Positions 16,878 through 25,832 of a stretch of DNA of 64,000 nt are shown here, in pieces (position 1 is the stretch's first letter; every line of letters starts with the position of its first letter). The stretch lies in contig NZ_STGV01000005.1 in the NCBI RefSeq assembly GCF_004912165.1, forward strand, positions 341,280 to 405,279. The letters are read 5' to 3'. This stretch comes from Peteryoungia ipomoeae. Lineage in GTDB: Bacteria > Pseudomonadota > Alphaproteobacteria > Rhizobiales > Rhizobiaceae. A program made the translations under genes and the position numbers. Below the pieces are notes generated by a model that was not told where the DNA came from, made no database searches, and worked only from the letters and a program-made list of their open reading frames with translations.

Positions 16878-17744
16878 ATGTTTCGTCGACGAATTTTAGC
16901 ACTGGCAGTCTCTGCCTTTCTACTGCCGGCAACCGGTTTTGCCGCAGATGCGCAACCACTTTATTTCAATGCCAATGGCAATGCGGAAAAGAGCCTGCCC
17001 TTCAAGGTTCTAAAACTGGCGCTTGAAAAGAGTGGCAAACAGATCGCGCTGACGCCGGCGCCGATCCAGTACAGCAACAGTGCGGCCCAGATTGAGGCGA
17101 TCGCCAACGGCGCCCAGCTCGATATCGTCTGGGCAAGCGCTTCGAAGGCAACGTCGGGGAAGCTTCTGTCCGTGCCGTTTCCAGTGGATGGCGGCCTGCT
17201 CGGTTGGCGCGTTTTTCTGATCGATGGTGCCCGCCAGGCCGAATTCGACAAGGTGAAGAGCTTTGAAGACATCAGCAAATTTGTCGCCCTCCAGGGCGCC
17301 GGCTGGGCGGATGTCGCCACACTGCGCGAAGCCGGACTGACGGTCCGCACCGGCCCAAAGAAGAACCTCTACAAGATGACGGTCGGCGGGCGTGGCGACT
17401 ATTTTGCCCGCGCCACCTATGAGGCGATCGCCGAGCAGAAAGCGGAGGTGGAGAACGTTCCCTCCCTCGCGATCGAGAAGTCTCTGGTGCTGCAGTATCC
17501 AGCAACGACAGTTTTCTACGTTTCAAAAGACAAACCCGGCCTTCGCGATGATATCGCCCGCGGCCTGGAGACCGCGTTCAATGACGGCAGCTACCGCAAG
17601 CTCTTCCTGGAAGACGCGAATGTGAAAGCCGCCCTGACCGACGGCAACCTGAAAACCAGAACGGTTATCCGCATCAAAAATCCGAACTTCCCGGACGAAC
17701 TGGCGAGCATCGATCCGAAATACTGGTTCGACCCGCAGAAGTAA
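16878..17744 (+). CDS. Periplasmic solute-binding protein paired with a chemoreceptor
   Basis: A 288-residue secreted protein with signal peptide [22 protein letters not shown], starting at an ATG preceded by GGGGGACAG; the frame is open 48 bp upstream with no family sequence. The body resembles type 2 periplasmic binding proteins ([43 protein letters not shown] near the C-terminus, as in extracellular solute-binding family 3). No ABC transporter genes are nearby; instead a chemoreceptor gene begins 46 bp downstream on the same strand. It probably presents a ligand to that receptor. Ligand unknown. Confidence 0.75.
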   Translation: MFRRRILALAVSAFLLPATGFAADAQPLYFNANGNAEKSLPFKVLKLALEKSGKQIALTPAPIQYSNSAAQIEAIANGAQLDIVWASASKATSGKLLSVPFPVDGGLLGWRVFLIDGARQAEFDKVKSFEDISKFVALQGAGWADVATLREAGLTVRTGPKKNLYKMTVGGRGDYFARATYEAIAEQKAEVENVPSLAIEKSLVLQYPATTVFYVSKDKPGLRDDIARGLETAFNDGSYRKLFLEDANVKAALTDGNLKTRTVIRIKNPNFPDELASIDPKYWFDPQK

Positions 17745-17790
17745 TGTCGAGCTCGCGATTTTTATCAAAACAGATTTTGGCTGGGATATT

Positions 17791-19533
17791 ATGAAAAACA
17801 AAACTTCGATCCGCACACAGGTCATGGTGCCGTCGCTCGCCCTCATGATTGCCGGGCTCTGCGCGCTCGGCGCCTATTCGGGCTGGTCCCGCGCCGAAAG
17901 CATGAGAAGTGCCTTTGAGGACAAGATCAACATTACCTCCTCGATGGCGGCATCCGGTGCATCGACGGCACTGTGGCAGTTCGATGCGGATCTTGCCAAG
18001 CAGACCTTTGGTCCGGCAGCCTCGGATCGCGACTTCCGCGCGGCGATGATTGTGGATCCGACCGGCAAGTCCTTCTTCGCCAGCGGCGACCAATCCGCCA
18101 TCGACAGCGGCATCAAGGCCGCAGCGACCGCCGGATCCTCGACAAGTGGCGCCCTCAATTTCTCGATTATTCCTTTGACCCACACGGAGGAGAAGGAAAA
18201 CAAGGTCATGACCATCGGCACCATGGTCCTTGCCTTCGACAACACCGCCATCGCGGCTGACACACAGGCCTCGATCTTCGGCCTTGCCGCCATTGCGCTT
18301 GCAACGCTCCTCGCTGCTGCCGCCGCACTCTTCTTCCTCTTGCGCTCCATCACAACGCCGGTCGTGACACTGTCCAATGTCATGGCCCAGCTCTCCTCCG
18401 GCCACCTGGACACGGAAGTGCCGAACCAGAACCGGGGCGATGAAATCGGCGACATGTCGCGCGCGGTCCAGTATTTCAAGGAAAGCGTGAAGTCCTCGGC
18501 GATCCTTCAGCGCGAAGCCGATATCAGCCGCAAGCGCGAGGAAGACCAGCGCCGCTTGTCTGCCGAGAAGGAACATCAGCAGTTTGCCGCCATGACCCAG
18601 GCAACGGATGGTCTGGCGCACGCGCTGAAGTCTCTGGCCTCGGGCGATCTCGGGGTCCGGATCGAAGAGGCCTTCTCACCGGAATACGAAGATCTGCGCA
18701 ATCACTTCAACGATGCCGCTCGTCAGCTGTCCCAGACACTGACCGTGGTCAACCGCACGGCAACGAACATCGATGCCGGCACCCGCGACATCGCCGGCAA
18801 CACCAATGATCTGGCACGCCGCACAGAACAGCAGGCCTCCTCGCTGGAAGAAACCGCAGCCGCGCTGGAAGAAATCACCACCAACATCACCTCCACGCTG
18901 AAGTTGACGGAAGAAGCAAGCCGTGTGGCCCGCGAAGCCGGCGACAACGCAACCCATTCCGGCGAGGTCATGTCCTCGGCTGTCGAAGCGATGAGCCGCA
19001 TCGAAAACAGTGCGACCCAGATCGCCAATATCATTGGCGTCATCGATGAAATCGCCTTCCAGACCAACCTTCTTGCGCTGAACGCCGGCGTTGAGGCAGC
19101 CCGTGCGGGTGAAGCCGGCAAGGGTTTTGCCGTCGTTGCCCAGGAAGTCCGCGAGCTTGCGCAGCGTTCCGCAACCGCTGCCCGCGAGATCAAGAGCCTG
19201 ATCCAGAATTCCACCAAGGAAGTCGCGATCGGCGTGGAGCTGGTCTCCAACACCGGCGTCGCCCTCTCCGGCATCGGCCAGCTGATCGTTGCCATCAACG
19301 AACGCGTCGCAGCCATTGCCACCGCTACCCGTGAACAGTCATCGGGCCTCGCTGAGATCAACAGCGCACTCAACCAGATGGACCAGAGCACGCAGCACAA
19401 TGCGGCCATGGTCGAGGAAACGAGTGCGGCCTCCGCTTCGCTCGCCAATGAGGCCGAGCAGCTGCGTCAGCTCGTTGAGCAATTCAGGCTTGGTACGGAG
19501 GCAAACGCCCGCACCCTTGCCCGCGCAGCGTAA
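17791..19533 (+). CDS. Methyl-accepting chemotaxis protein
   Basis: A 580-residue chemoreceptor: membrane helix near residues 12-32, a periplasmic sensing region of about 130 residues, second membrane helix near 160-183 ([19 protein letters not shown]), HAMP domain, and a cytoplasmic hairpin with the conserved tip at about residues 419-465 ([21 protein letters not shown] type). No CheR-binding pentapeptide at the C-terminus (ends LARAA). It follows the secreted binding protein by 46 bp. Its cytoplasmic half is very close to that of the receptor at 1918-3756, while the periplasmic halves differ. A strong terminator follows. Confidence 0.9.
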   Translation: MKNKTSIRTQVMVPSLALMIAGLCALGAYSGWSRAESMRSAFEDKINITSSMAASGASTALWQFDADLAKQTFGPAASDRDFRAAMIVDPTGKSFFASGDQSAIDSGIKAAATAGSSTSGALNFSIIPLTHTEEKENKVMTIGTMVLAFDNTAIAADTQASIFGLAAIALATLLAAAAALFFLLRSITTPVVTLSNVMAQLSSGHLDTEVPNQNRGDEIGDMSRAVQYFKESVKSSAILQREADISRKREEDQRRLSAEKEHQQFAAMTQATDGLAHALKSLASGDLGVRIEEAFSPEYEDLRNHFNDAARQLSQTLTVVNRTATNIDAGTRDIAGNTNDLARRTEQQASSLEETAAALEEITTNITSTLKLTEEASRVAREAGDNATHSGEVMSSAVEAMSRIENSATQIANIIGVIDEIAFQTNLLALNAGVEAARAGEAGKGFAVVAQEVRELAQRSATAAREIKSLIQNSTKEVAIGVELVSNTGVALSGIGQLIVAINERVAAIATATREQSSGLAEINSALNQMDQSTQHNAAMVEETSAASASLANEAEQLRQLVEQFRLGTEANARTLARAA

Positions 19534-19566
19534 CGACACAAGCACAGACCATCAGACATGCGCCCG

Positions 19567-19597
19567 GCCCGGCCAAACCCAGGCCGGGCACTTTTTT
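19567..19597 (+). terminator. Rho-independent terminator after the chemoreceptor
   Basis: Stem GCCCGGCC / GGCCGGGC with loop AAACCCA, followed by ACTTTTTT. Confidence 0.9.
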
Positions 19598-19700
19598 AAG
19601 TGCTGTGGGGATCTGGCCGGCGTAAATTGACGAAATTCAAACTTTCGCTCGTGCGACGAAATCCGTTGCCTCGCAGGGGTGAAAGCAGTATTTCGCTGCC

Positions 19701-20645
19701 ATGACAGACAGCCTCACCACTCCCCGCCCCGAAGCCGTCGGCGCCTTTTGCGTCGCCGCTCTCTATCACTTTGCAAAATTTCCGCGCTTCGAGACGTTTC
19801 GCGAGCCGCTGGAAACGCTCTGCAAAAACGAGGGCATCAAGGGCACCCTTCTCATTGCCCATGAAGGCATCAATGGCACGATTGCCGGCACCGATGCGGC
19901 CATCGCCAAGGTTCTGGCCTTCCTGCGCAGCCAGCCGGAATTTGCCAAGCTGGAGCACAAGGAAAGCCGTGCCTCCAAGATGCCCTTCCTGCGCACGAAG
20001 GTGCGCCTGAAGAAGGAAATCGTCACCATGGGCGTCGAGGACATCGACCCCAACGAGATCGTCGGTACCTATGTCGATCCGAAGGATTGGAATGCACTGA
20101 TCTCCGATCCGGAGACCATCGTCATCGATACGCGCAACGATTACGAGACGGCAATCGGCATCTTCCGCGGCGCGGTCGATCCCAACACCAAGACCTTTCG
20201 CGAGTTTCCGGATTGGGTGAAGAACAATCCAGGCCTTCATAACAAGCCGAAGATCGCGATGTACTGCACCGGCGGCATCCGCTGCGAAAAGGCAACAGCC
20301 TTCATGAAGCAGCAGGGTTTCGAAGAGGTCTACCACCTCAAGGGCGGGATCCTGAAATATCTGGAGGACGTGCCGGAACAGGAAAGCCTGTGGGATGGCG
20401 CCTGCTTCGTCTTCGACGAACGCGTCTCGGTGACGCACGGCCTGCAGGAAGGCAACCACAAGCTCTGCCATGCCTGCCGCAATCCGATCACGGCAGAAGA
20501 GCTAACCCATCCGCATTACGAGGAAGGCGTCTCCTGCAGCCATTGTTACGAGACGCGCACAGAGGCCGACCGTGACCGCTATCGTCAGCGCCAGCTGCAG
20601 ATCGCGCTGGCGAAGAAGCGCGGAGACAAGCATATCGGCGGCTGA
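19701..20645 (+). CDS. trhO: tRNA uridine(34) hydroxylase (rhodanese family)
   Basis: A 314-residue oxygen-dependent enzyme of the TrhO/YceA group that makes 5-hydroxyuridine at tRNA position 34. It has the N-terminal ferredoxin-like domain ([21 protein letters not shown]) and a rhodanese domain with the catalytic loop [14 protein letters not shown] (Cys189 first in the loop), then a C-terminal Cys pair CHACRNP and CSHCYETR that forms a zinc-ribbon-like element. Single gene with a terminator before it. ATG at 19701. Confidence 0.93.
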   Translation: MTDSLTTPRPEAVGAFCVAALYHFAKFPRFETFREPLETLCKNEGIKGTLLIAHEGINGTIAGTDAAIAKVLAFLRSQPEFAKLEHKESRASKMPFLRTKVRLKKEIVTMGVEDIDPNEIVGTYVDPKDWNALISDPETIVIDTRNDYETAIGIFRGAVDPNTKTFREFPDWVKNNPGLHNKPKIAMYCTGGIRCEKATAFMKQQGFEEVYHLKGGILKYLEDVPEQESLWDGACFVFDERVSVTHGLQEGNHKLCHACRNPITAEELTHPHYEEGVSCSHCYETRTEADRDRYRQRQLQIALAKKRGDKHIGG

Positions 20646-20681
20646 ATGCCGCCGACTACCCGTTGCATGGAGGGCTGCCGT

Positions 20682-20930
20682 TTAGCCCGAGATCGCATCG
20701 CCGCGATGCCAATCTCGGATACCCCAGTTGCGGATGCGCATGCGCGGTGCAATCACCATGGCGATGAATGGCGCGAGCACAAAGCTGAGGACCACGACGG
20801 TCGGGAGCAGGATTTTCGCGTGTGCGGCAAGGGCCGGCACTGAAAGCACGGTGATGACGCCTGCGCCAAACAACACAGCATTGATCATCATGCTACAGAC
20901 GATCTTGAGCCAGGTATCGGTGGTGAACAT
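20682..20930 (-). CDS. Small membrane protein, unknown
   Basis: An 82-residue protein with two predicted membrane helices (IVCSMMINAVLFGAGVITVL and ILLPTVVVLSFVLAPFIAMVI) and a basic C-terminal tail (PRMRIRNWGIRDWHRG). The start at 20930 is preceded by GAAGGAGAAAGAC, a good ribosome site, which supports a real gene. No family recognised. It is convergent with trhO. Confidence 0.7.
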   Translation of the reverse strand: MFTTDTWLKIVCSMMINAVLFGAGVITVLSVPALAAHAKILLPTVVVLSFVLAPFIAMVIAPRMRIRNWGIRDWHRGDAISG

Positions 20931-21046
20931 GTCTTTCTCCTTCTGTGACGGAAAAAGACGTCAACCACAGTTTGGTTCCGAACGACCGTCTTGTGAATTG
21001 TGCCCGCCCTCCAATGTGGACGCTGGCTGCTTCAGCTGGCCATGCG

Positions 21047-23287
21047 CTAGTCGCTCAGCAAACCATCTCGGCGATGCGCCGCAAAGGCCATTTCGGCGGC
21101 CTTTGCGCGCGGCAGCATCGACCGCGCGCGGTAGGCGTCGATATCGGCTGGAACTGACGGGCGGCCGAAAAGATAACCCTGCAACTGGTCGCAACCGGCA
21201 AGCCTGAGGATCACGGCCTGCTGCTCGGTCTCCACACCCTCTGCCGTTACCGGAATGTTCAGCGAGCGGGCCAGCGCCACGGTTGCCTGCAGCATTTCGA
21301 TGGCCCGATGCCCTTCGCTCAGCGCCTGAATGAGCGACCGGTCGATCTTCATGCGGTCGAAGCCAAACTGGCGCAGATAGCCGACGCTGGAGAAGCCGAC
21401 ACCGAAATCGTCAAGCGCGATCTTCACGCCGATCTTGCGCAAGCGATCAAGGGCAGCCTTGGCGCGCTCGGCATTCTGGATGAAGTAGGTCTCCGTCATT
21501 TCGAGCGTCACCCGATAGGGCTCGATATTCGCATCGACGAAAAGCGCTTCGACCCGCTCGACAAAGGCGGGATCGCGGAACTGTCCGGGAGAGATATTGA
21601 CCGAGAGGCGCACGCCTGGCCAGCGCTGCAACTGCCGAAGGGCCATTTCCAGAACGCACAGGCCAAGCCTGTCGATCAGGCCGCTGGCTTCGGCAATCGG
21701 AATGAAGACATCCGGCGAAACAGGACCATGTCCGCGCCGCGTCCAGCGCGCCAGGGCTTCGACGCTTACAAGATCGAAGCTGTGTGCATCGACAATCGGC
21801 TGATAGACCACCGAAATCTCGCCGGCTTGTATCGCCGCTCTGAGATCCAGTTCGAGCTGATTGCGGAGCTCCCGTTCGTCATCCATCCGTGGATCGTAGA
21901 AACTCGAGCGCCCCCGCCCGCTGTCCTTGGAGGCATACATCGCCATATCCGCCCGGCGGATCAGCTCGGCGGTGGAGACCGTACCGGCTGACGACGCACA
22001 CAGGCCGATGCTGCAGCCCACCACGACCATGCGTTCGCCAAGCAGCAGTGGCTCGTTGAAGAAGCTGATGATGGCATCCGACAGCTCATTAGCCCGCAAA
22101 TCCGCGTCAACACCCTTGAGCACGACCGCGAATTCGTCGCCCCCGATGCGGGCAATGCCTGAGCGGTCTCCGACCAGAACTTCAAGCCCTGCGGCGACCG
22201 CGCGGATGAGCTTGTCGCCTGTGGCATGACCATAGGCGTCGTTGATTTCCTTGAACCCGTCGAGATCGAGGTAGAGAAGGATGACCGTCTCCCCGTCCGC
22301 CCGTGCCTCGGCGACCTTCTCGTCGAGGATGCGGAACAGGCCTTCCCGATTGGCAACGCCGCTCAGCCGATCGGTCACGGACAAGGCCACCGCCGCCTGC
22401 TCATCGCCGCGAATACGGCGAATGACGGCAAGACCGAAAAGGAAAAGCGCCACGCAAAACAGGCCGAGAATGACAAGCGCCGTCGCAACAAGGGGTTTGA
22501 CCTGGTCGCGGCTCACATCGCCGGGAGCGCGAGGCACCCAGGCAAGTGCTGCAATCTCTTCGCCTGACTGGCTCTCCACCGCGACACGATGCGTCGAGCG
22601 GATGGACGCCGGCACGAGCGACAGGCCTGGCAAAACATAGGCGGCACCAAGACGCTCCACCGTATCGCCCGTCAGATGCCGGAAAAACACGAGATAGGCC
22701 CGTCGTTCAGGTGGCTCGACCATTGTGCCGGACTTCATCCGGATCAGGGCGACACCGGCCACGCTGATGCCCTTGTCGGTGCGAACATAGGCCGAAACCT
22801 GCGGCACGCCATTGGCCTCCCGCGCTTGCACCTTTTTCAGCATGGCAACGATATCGGATCTCAGAAAGCCCGTCGGCGTCTCCTGCATCGGGACGCCGTC
22901 GGAATAGGCCATCAGCGCTCGGCCTTGCCGGTCGACAAGGATCGCAACATCGAAGAGATCGCTGTCATAGGTCATATCGCCGAAATTGCGGTCGGCCCAG
23001 TCGCCAGGGGTTTGCGCATAGACATTGTCGGCGGCATCGTCCCAGGCAGCATAGTCGTTGAGTGTCGCATCCAGCTGATGGCGAAAGGTCTGCAGGGCGC
23101 CGATCAGCGTCTCCCGCGTTCGCTCTTCATCGAGATGATTGGCATAGGACGCCACCCGATCCAGCGCCATCATGACCAGGGCGGTGACAACCAGCGCCAC
23201 AAAACCGGACAGTAGCAGCATCGAGGCGATCGCGATGCGCCTGTTCAAAAGGGCTTTTAGCCCGAAATGCACTGCCGATTGCCGCAT
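21047..23287 (-). CDS. CHASE4-GGDEF-EAL c-di-GMP signalling protein
   Basis: A 746-residue bifunctional-type protein. A membrane helix near residues 15-40 precedes a periplasmic CHASE4-like domain (roughly 45-255), then a second helix, GGDEF (residues 382-386 intact, in RIGGDEFAVV) and EAL (residues 510-512, in VEALARW; DDFG and EGVETEQQ present). Both active sites look complete, so it can in principle make and break c-di-GMP; the balance is set by the sensing domain. Start at 23287 (ATG with an upstream AAGG) is preferred to the TTG at 23335. Neighbours give no clue to the signal. Confidence 0.92.
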   Translation of the reverse strand: MRQSAVHFGLKALLNRRIAIASMLLLSGFVALVVTALVMMALDRVASYANHLDEERTRETLIGALQTFRHQLDATLNDYAAWDDAADNVYAQTPGDWADRNFGDMTYDSDLFDVAILVDRQGRALMAYSDGVPMQETPTGFLRSDIVAMLKKVQAREANGVPQVSAYVRTDKGISVAGVALIRMKSGTMVEPPERRAYLVFFRHLTGDTVERLGAAYVLPGLSLVPASIRSTHRVAVESQSGEEIAALAWVPRAPGDVSRDQVKPLVATALVILGLFCVALFLFGLAVIRRIRGDEQAAVALSVTDRLSGVANREGLFRILDEKVAEARADGETVILLYLDLDGFKEINDAYGHATGDKLIRAVAAGLEVLVGDRSGIARIGGDEFAVVLKGVDADLRANELSDAIISFFNEPLLLGERMVVVGCSIGLCASSAGTVSTAELIRRADMAMYASKDSGRGRSSFYDPRMDDERELRNQLELDLRAAIQAGEISVVYQPIVDAHSFDLVSVEALARWTRRGHGPVSPDVFIPIAEASGLIDRLGLCVLEMALRQLQRWPGVRLSVNISPGQFRDPAFVERVEALFVDANIEPYRVTLEMTETYFIQNAERAKAALDRLRKIGVKIALDDFGVGFSSVGYLRQFGFDRMKIDRSLIQALSEGHRAIEMLQATVALARSLNIPVTAEGVETEQQAVILRLAGCDQLQGYLFGRPSVPADIDAYRARSMLPRAKAAEMAFAAHRRDGLLSD

Positions 23288-23420
23288 CAGGTTGACCTTG
23301 GATCGAAGACTTACCCTGCATTGCAATAGGTTCAATTAGACTTAACGTGTAATCCCAAGATGATAGATCGCCAGAAATGGGGCCGCTCGCACGCAGTCTT
23401 CATGCCGGGCCGGGATGCGT

Positions 23421-24179
23421 TTACATCAAGGCATCTGCCGAGCGGATCGTGATGGATTGTCGGCTCGTCTCGATCGAACCTTCCCGGCAGAGCGCAACGA
23501 TAGACCGGCTGACGACCTCGCGCGTCGTGCCAAGCATCGAGGCGAATTCCGCATGAGTGGGCGCGGGATAGATCGTTCCGCCGTCACGCAGCTGGTTGGT
23601 CTCCTGGGCGAGTTTGGAAATCGCCTTGCGCAGGCGGTCATCCGTTTTCATCGTCGCTAATTCAAAGCTCAACTCGGCGAGCGAGCTGATCCGGTCCGCC
23701 ATCTGTTCGACAAGGCGCGTGCTGAGAACCGGATGCTCCGCCATGAGTTCGCGAAAACTGCGGACGGAAAACAGAAGGGCCGAAGAGGTTTCAGATCCGG
23801 CCGCGACCTCATGCTGGTTCTCGCTCGCATCGATCAACGACATCTCACAGAACAGCTCTCCTGGGCGAATGGTCTGCAGCGACAGAAATATGCCGTTGGC
23901 CGAACAGCGACGAACCACAAACAGACCGCTGACGGCGAGGCCGACAAGCCGCTTTTCACTGCCCTGCGTGACCACGATCTCGTTCTTGCCGTAGCTGCGG
24001 TGATAGCCTCTGGCGATGATGGAGCGGATGGCCTGAGGGTCAAGGCCGTGGAACAGGGCGCAGGATGCCCCAAGCCCCGCCACCTCGCCACCCGTTGCAC
24101 GCTGGCTGGCAACGGCCGATTTTGCGCTATCAAGGTGATACGACGGCATGATGCAATGGACCCGTGCTCTGTTGCGCAT
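23421..24179 (-). CDS. Crp/Fnr family transcriptional regulator at the 3' end of the reb locus
   Basis: A roughly 252-residue regulator: N-terminal cyclic-nucleotide-binding fold (LFHGLDPQAIRSIIARGYHRSYGKNEIVVTQG, FLSLQTIRPGELFCEMSLID), a long dimer helix, and a C-terminal HTH with THAEFASMLGTTREVVSRSIVALCREG. The FNR iron-sulfur cysteine pattern is missing and the cNMP arginine motif is not obvious, so the effector is unknown. It starts about 90 bp after the last rebB gene on the same strand. In Azorhizobium caulinodans the reb operon carries its own activator gene rebR; this gene may play that part, but orthology is not shown. Start is uncertain (24149, 24179 or GTG at 24203); none has a strong ribosome site. 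Confidence 0.8.
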   Translation of the reverse strand: MRNRARVHCIMPSYHLDSAKSAVASQRATGGEVAGLGASCALFHGLDPQAIRSIIARGYHRSYGKNEIVVTQGSEKRLVGLAVSGLFVVRRCSANGIFLSLQTIRPGELFCEMSLIDASENQHEVAAGSETSSALLFSVRSFRELMAEHPVLSTRLVEQMADRISSLAELSFELATMKTDDRLRKAISKLAQETNQLRDGGTIYPAPTHAEFASMLGTTREVVSRSIVALCREGSIETSRQSITIRSADALM

Positions 24180-24271
24180 GGCAAACCGGTCGATCACCCA
24201 CAAGCGAATGACCGTTGCCCGATTGTTAGATGAATGGCCGGGAGGCCGCGCCTCCCGGCATCGAACGCGGA

Positions 24272-24544
24272 TCAGCTGGCGCTGAGCATCTTGGCGATCG
24301 CGATGGCGTCGGAGATCGTGTCGACGCTGTAGATCTGCATGACGCCCTGCGTCGTTGCGGCCTGGGCCAGAATGTTCTGGTTATTCTGCGCGGTGACAGA
24401 ATTCTCGAACATCAGACCCGTCGAGTGCGAGGCCGCCTGATAGAGCGACCCCATGGCCATGGCCGGCGCTTCGCCCACGACCTTTACGTTGGCTTGCGTC
24501 ACGGCATCGGTGATCACGGAATTGACTGCGGTTGGTGTCGTCAT
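24272..24544 (-). CDS. rebB: RebB family R-body structural protein
   Basis: A 90-residue protein closely fitting the RebB/killing-trait family: it begins MTTPTAVNSVITDAVTQANV, continues VVGEAPAMAMGSLYQAASHSTGLMFENSV, and ends with a helical DTISDAIAIAKML segment. R-body ribbons are polymers of such small alpha-helical proteins, coiled like a scroll and able to extend. ATG at 24544 follows AAGGAGTGAGCAT. It is the fifth gene from the 5' end of the minus-strand reb locus, preceded by a 227-bp gap with two hairpins. Function in this bacterium is inferred from family. Confidence 0.88.
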   Translation of the reverse strand: MTTPTAVNSVITDAVTQANVKVVGEAPAMAMGSLYQAASHSTGLMFENSVTAQNNQNILAQAATTQGVMQIYSVDTISDAIAIAKMLSAS

Positions 24545-24605
24545 ATGCTCACTCCTTGCTTCGCTTTGGCTTCAGGTCCCGGCCGCCACGCGACCAGGGT
24601 TCTCG

Positions 24606-24651
24606 GTGCCGCCCATACGGCACGAGCTCGTCGAAATCCCCTCGGGATTTC
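24606..24651 (-). other. Two hairpins in the gap before rebB
   Basis: GTGCCG/CGGCAC (24606-24623, loop CCCATA) and GAAATCCC/GGGATTTC (24633-24651, loop CTC) in the 227-bp gap between the second and third Reb genes. No T-run follows either, so they look like mRNA processing, stabilising or attenuating elements rather than ordinary terminators. Nothing else credible was seen in the gap. Confidence 0.5.
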
Positions 24652-24771
24652 ATAGAATTGGCGTCGAACCGTCGCGGTCCGCCTTTGCGGGCGCTCTCTC
24701 ACCTGGTCGTCGGGGCTGCGCCTCTTACCCGGCAGGACGAGACTTTCCGTTCTCCTGCACCCGGCGACGGT

Positions 24772-25092
24772 TCAACCTCGCTTGTGCCGGTGTCTGAGTT
24801 CCATCGCTTCCAGCGGATGTCCGGCAAGGAGCCGCGCAAGCGAGGTGGCATCTGCGATGGTATCGATCGACGACACCTGCTTGGTGCTTTCGGCAAGCCC
24901 CGTTAGCGACACGATGGTGAGGCTGCGATGGGCGTTGACGCTGTTGGCAAACATCAGGCTGGTCGAATGCGCGGCCGTGAGGAATTCCTGCCCCAGCGCA
25001 AAGGCGGGGCTTTCGCCGTCTACAGTCTCCACCGGATCTACGCCGGACCATTCCTCTTCCATGACACGTCCCTTCTTCCCCGGTTGAGCCAT
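24772..25092 (-). CDS. Divergent RebB-like protein
   Basis: A 106-residue protein aligned by eye with the downstream RebB: SPAFALGQEFLTAAHSTSLMFANSVNAHRSL matches the APAMAMGSLYQAASHSTGLMFENSV block, and SSIDTIADATSLARLL matches YSVDTISDAIAIAKML. The usual N-terminal ITDAVTQ block is lost and replaced by an acidic segment (MEEEWSGVDPVETVDGES), and a basic tail (RHRHKRG) is added. ATG at 25092 is used; an internal ATG at 25062 with AAGGGA upstream is equally possible. It is likely a second R-body component. Confidence 0.8.
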   Translation of the reverse strand: MAQPGKKGRVMEEEWSGVDPVETVDGESPAFALGQEFLTAAHSTSLMFANSVNAHRSLTIVSLTGLAESTKQVSSIDTIADATSLARLLAGHPLEAMELRHRHKRG

Positions 25093-25138
25093 CGGCCTAC
25101 CCCTTGTTGATCTTGTCCCTTGACGAAACAGCCCATCG

Positions 25139-25831
25139 CTATCGCCCGCGCTTCTGCGCTGCAGAGCGCCTCAGGGCCTCGTAGCGTTCCTGGAATTTCT
25201 GCACGCGAAGTTTCATCTGTTCCTCCCGCGCCCTGATCGAGGCCATCATCGTCTTTTCGTCCATCACGCCTCCAGCGACACCCCTGCCCAAAAGGTCCCC
25301 GAGCACCTGCTGGCCATCGCCGCTTGGCAGCGGTGAGCCAAGGCCCGACAGTCCCTGATCGCGGATCTTCTGGAGATCCTCGAGCAGCGGTGCGAATTCC
25401 TTGAGGACCACGGCCACCACCGTATCGATAAGGATGCGCGGTATCTCCGCTTCGGGCGCGCCACTGTTTCCCGGCAGCGTGATCTGGCCTGGCACCAGAT
25501 CCATGTTGACCTGCGGCAGTTCCAGCACCTGAGCCTTTTCTGGCTCCACTGGCAGCGGAATTCCCGCTTCCTTGATCTTCTGCAAATCCTCCAGCAGAGG
25601 CTTGACCTGCTTCAGCACCACCGCCGCCACCGTATCGATCAGCAAGGTCGGTATGTCGGGCTGCCCCGTCGTTCCGCCTGTCGTCGCCGTTCCGCCCGCC
25701 GCAGACGTGGCCTCATCAGGTTTAGGCTGTGCACTTGTGCCTGCCGCCGGCTCGCCGCCAGCCTGGTCGGGGCCCGTCAGTACGATACCGGCCTCGTCTG
25801 TCGTGTCTTTCGATGTAGCGTCATTCCCCAT
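25139..25831 (-). CDS. Reb-locus protein with a duplicated helical module, unknown function
   Basis: A 230-residue acidic, Thr/Ala/Gly-rich protein in which a helical unit occurs twice: PTLLIDTVAAVVLKQVKPLL followed by EDLQKIKEAGIPLP, and PRILIDTVVAVVLKEFAPLL followed by EDLQKIRDQGL. A Gly/Leu-rich linker and a strongly charged helix (REEQMKLRVQKFQERYEALRR) end the protein. No signal peptide, no known family. ATG at 25831 has AAGGGGG upstream and lies one base past the stop of the preceding gene, so translation is coupled. Position between Reb genes suggests an R-body assembly or accessory role, which is inference. Confidence 0.75.
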   Translation of the reverse strand: MGNDATSKDTTDEAGIVLTGPDQAGGEPAAGTSAQPKPDEATSAAGGTATTGGTTGQPDIPTLLIDTVAAVVLKQVKPLLEDLQKIKEAGIPLPVEPEKAQVLELPQVNMDLVPGQITLPGNSGAPEAEIPRILIDTVVAVVLKEFAPLLEDLQKIRDQGLSGLGSPLPSGDGQQVLGDLLGRGVAGGVMDEKTMMASIRAREEQMKLRVQKFQERYEALRRSAAQKRGR

Positions 25832-25832
25832 C

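Noticed and set aside
23421..24203. FNR proper
   Set aside because: The Fe-S cysteine spacing is absent, so it is given only as a Crp/Fnr family member.
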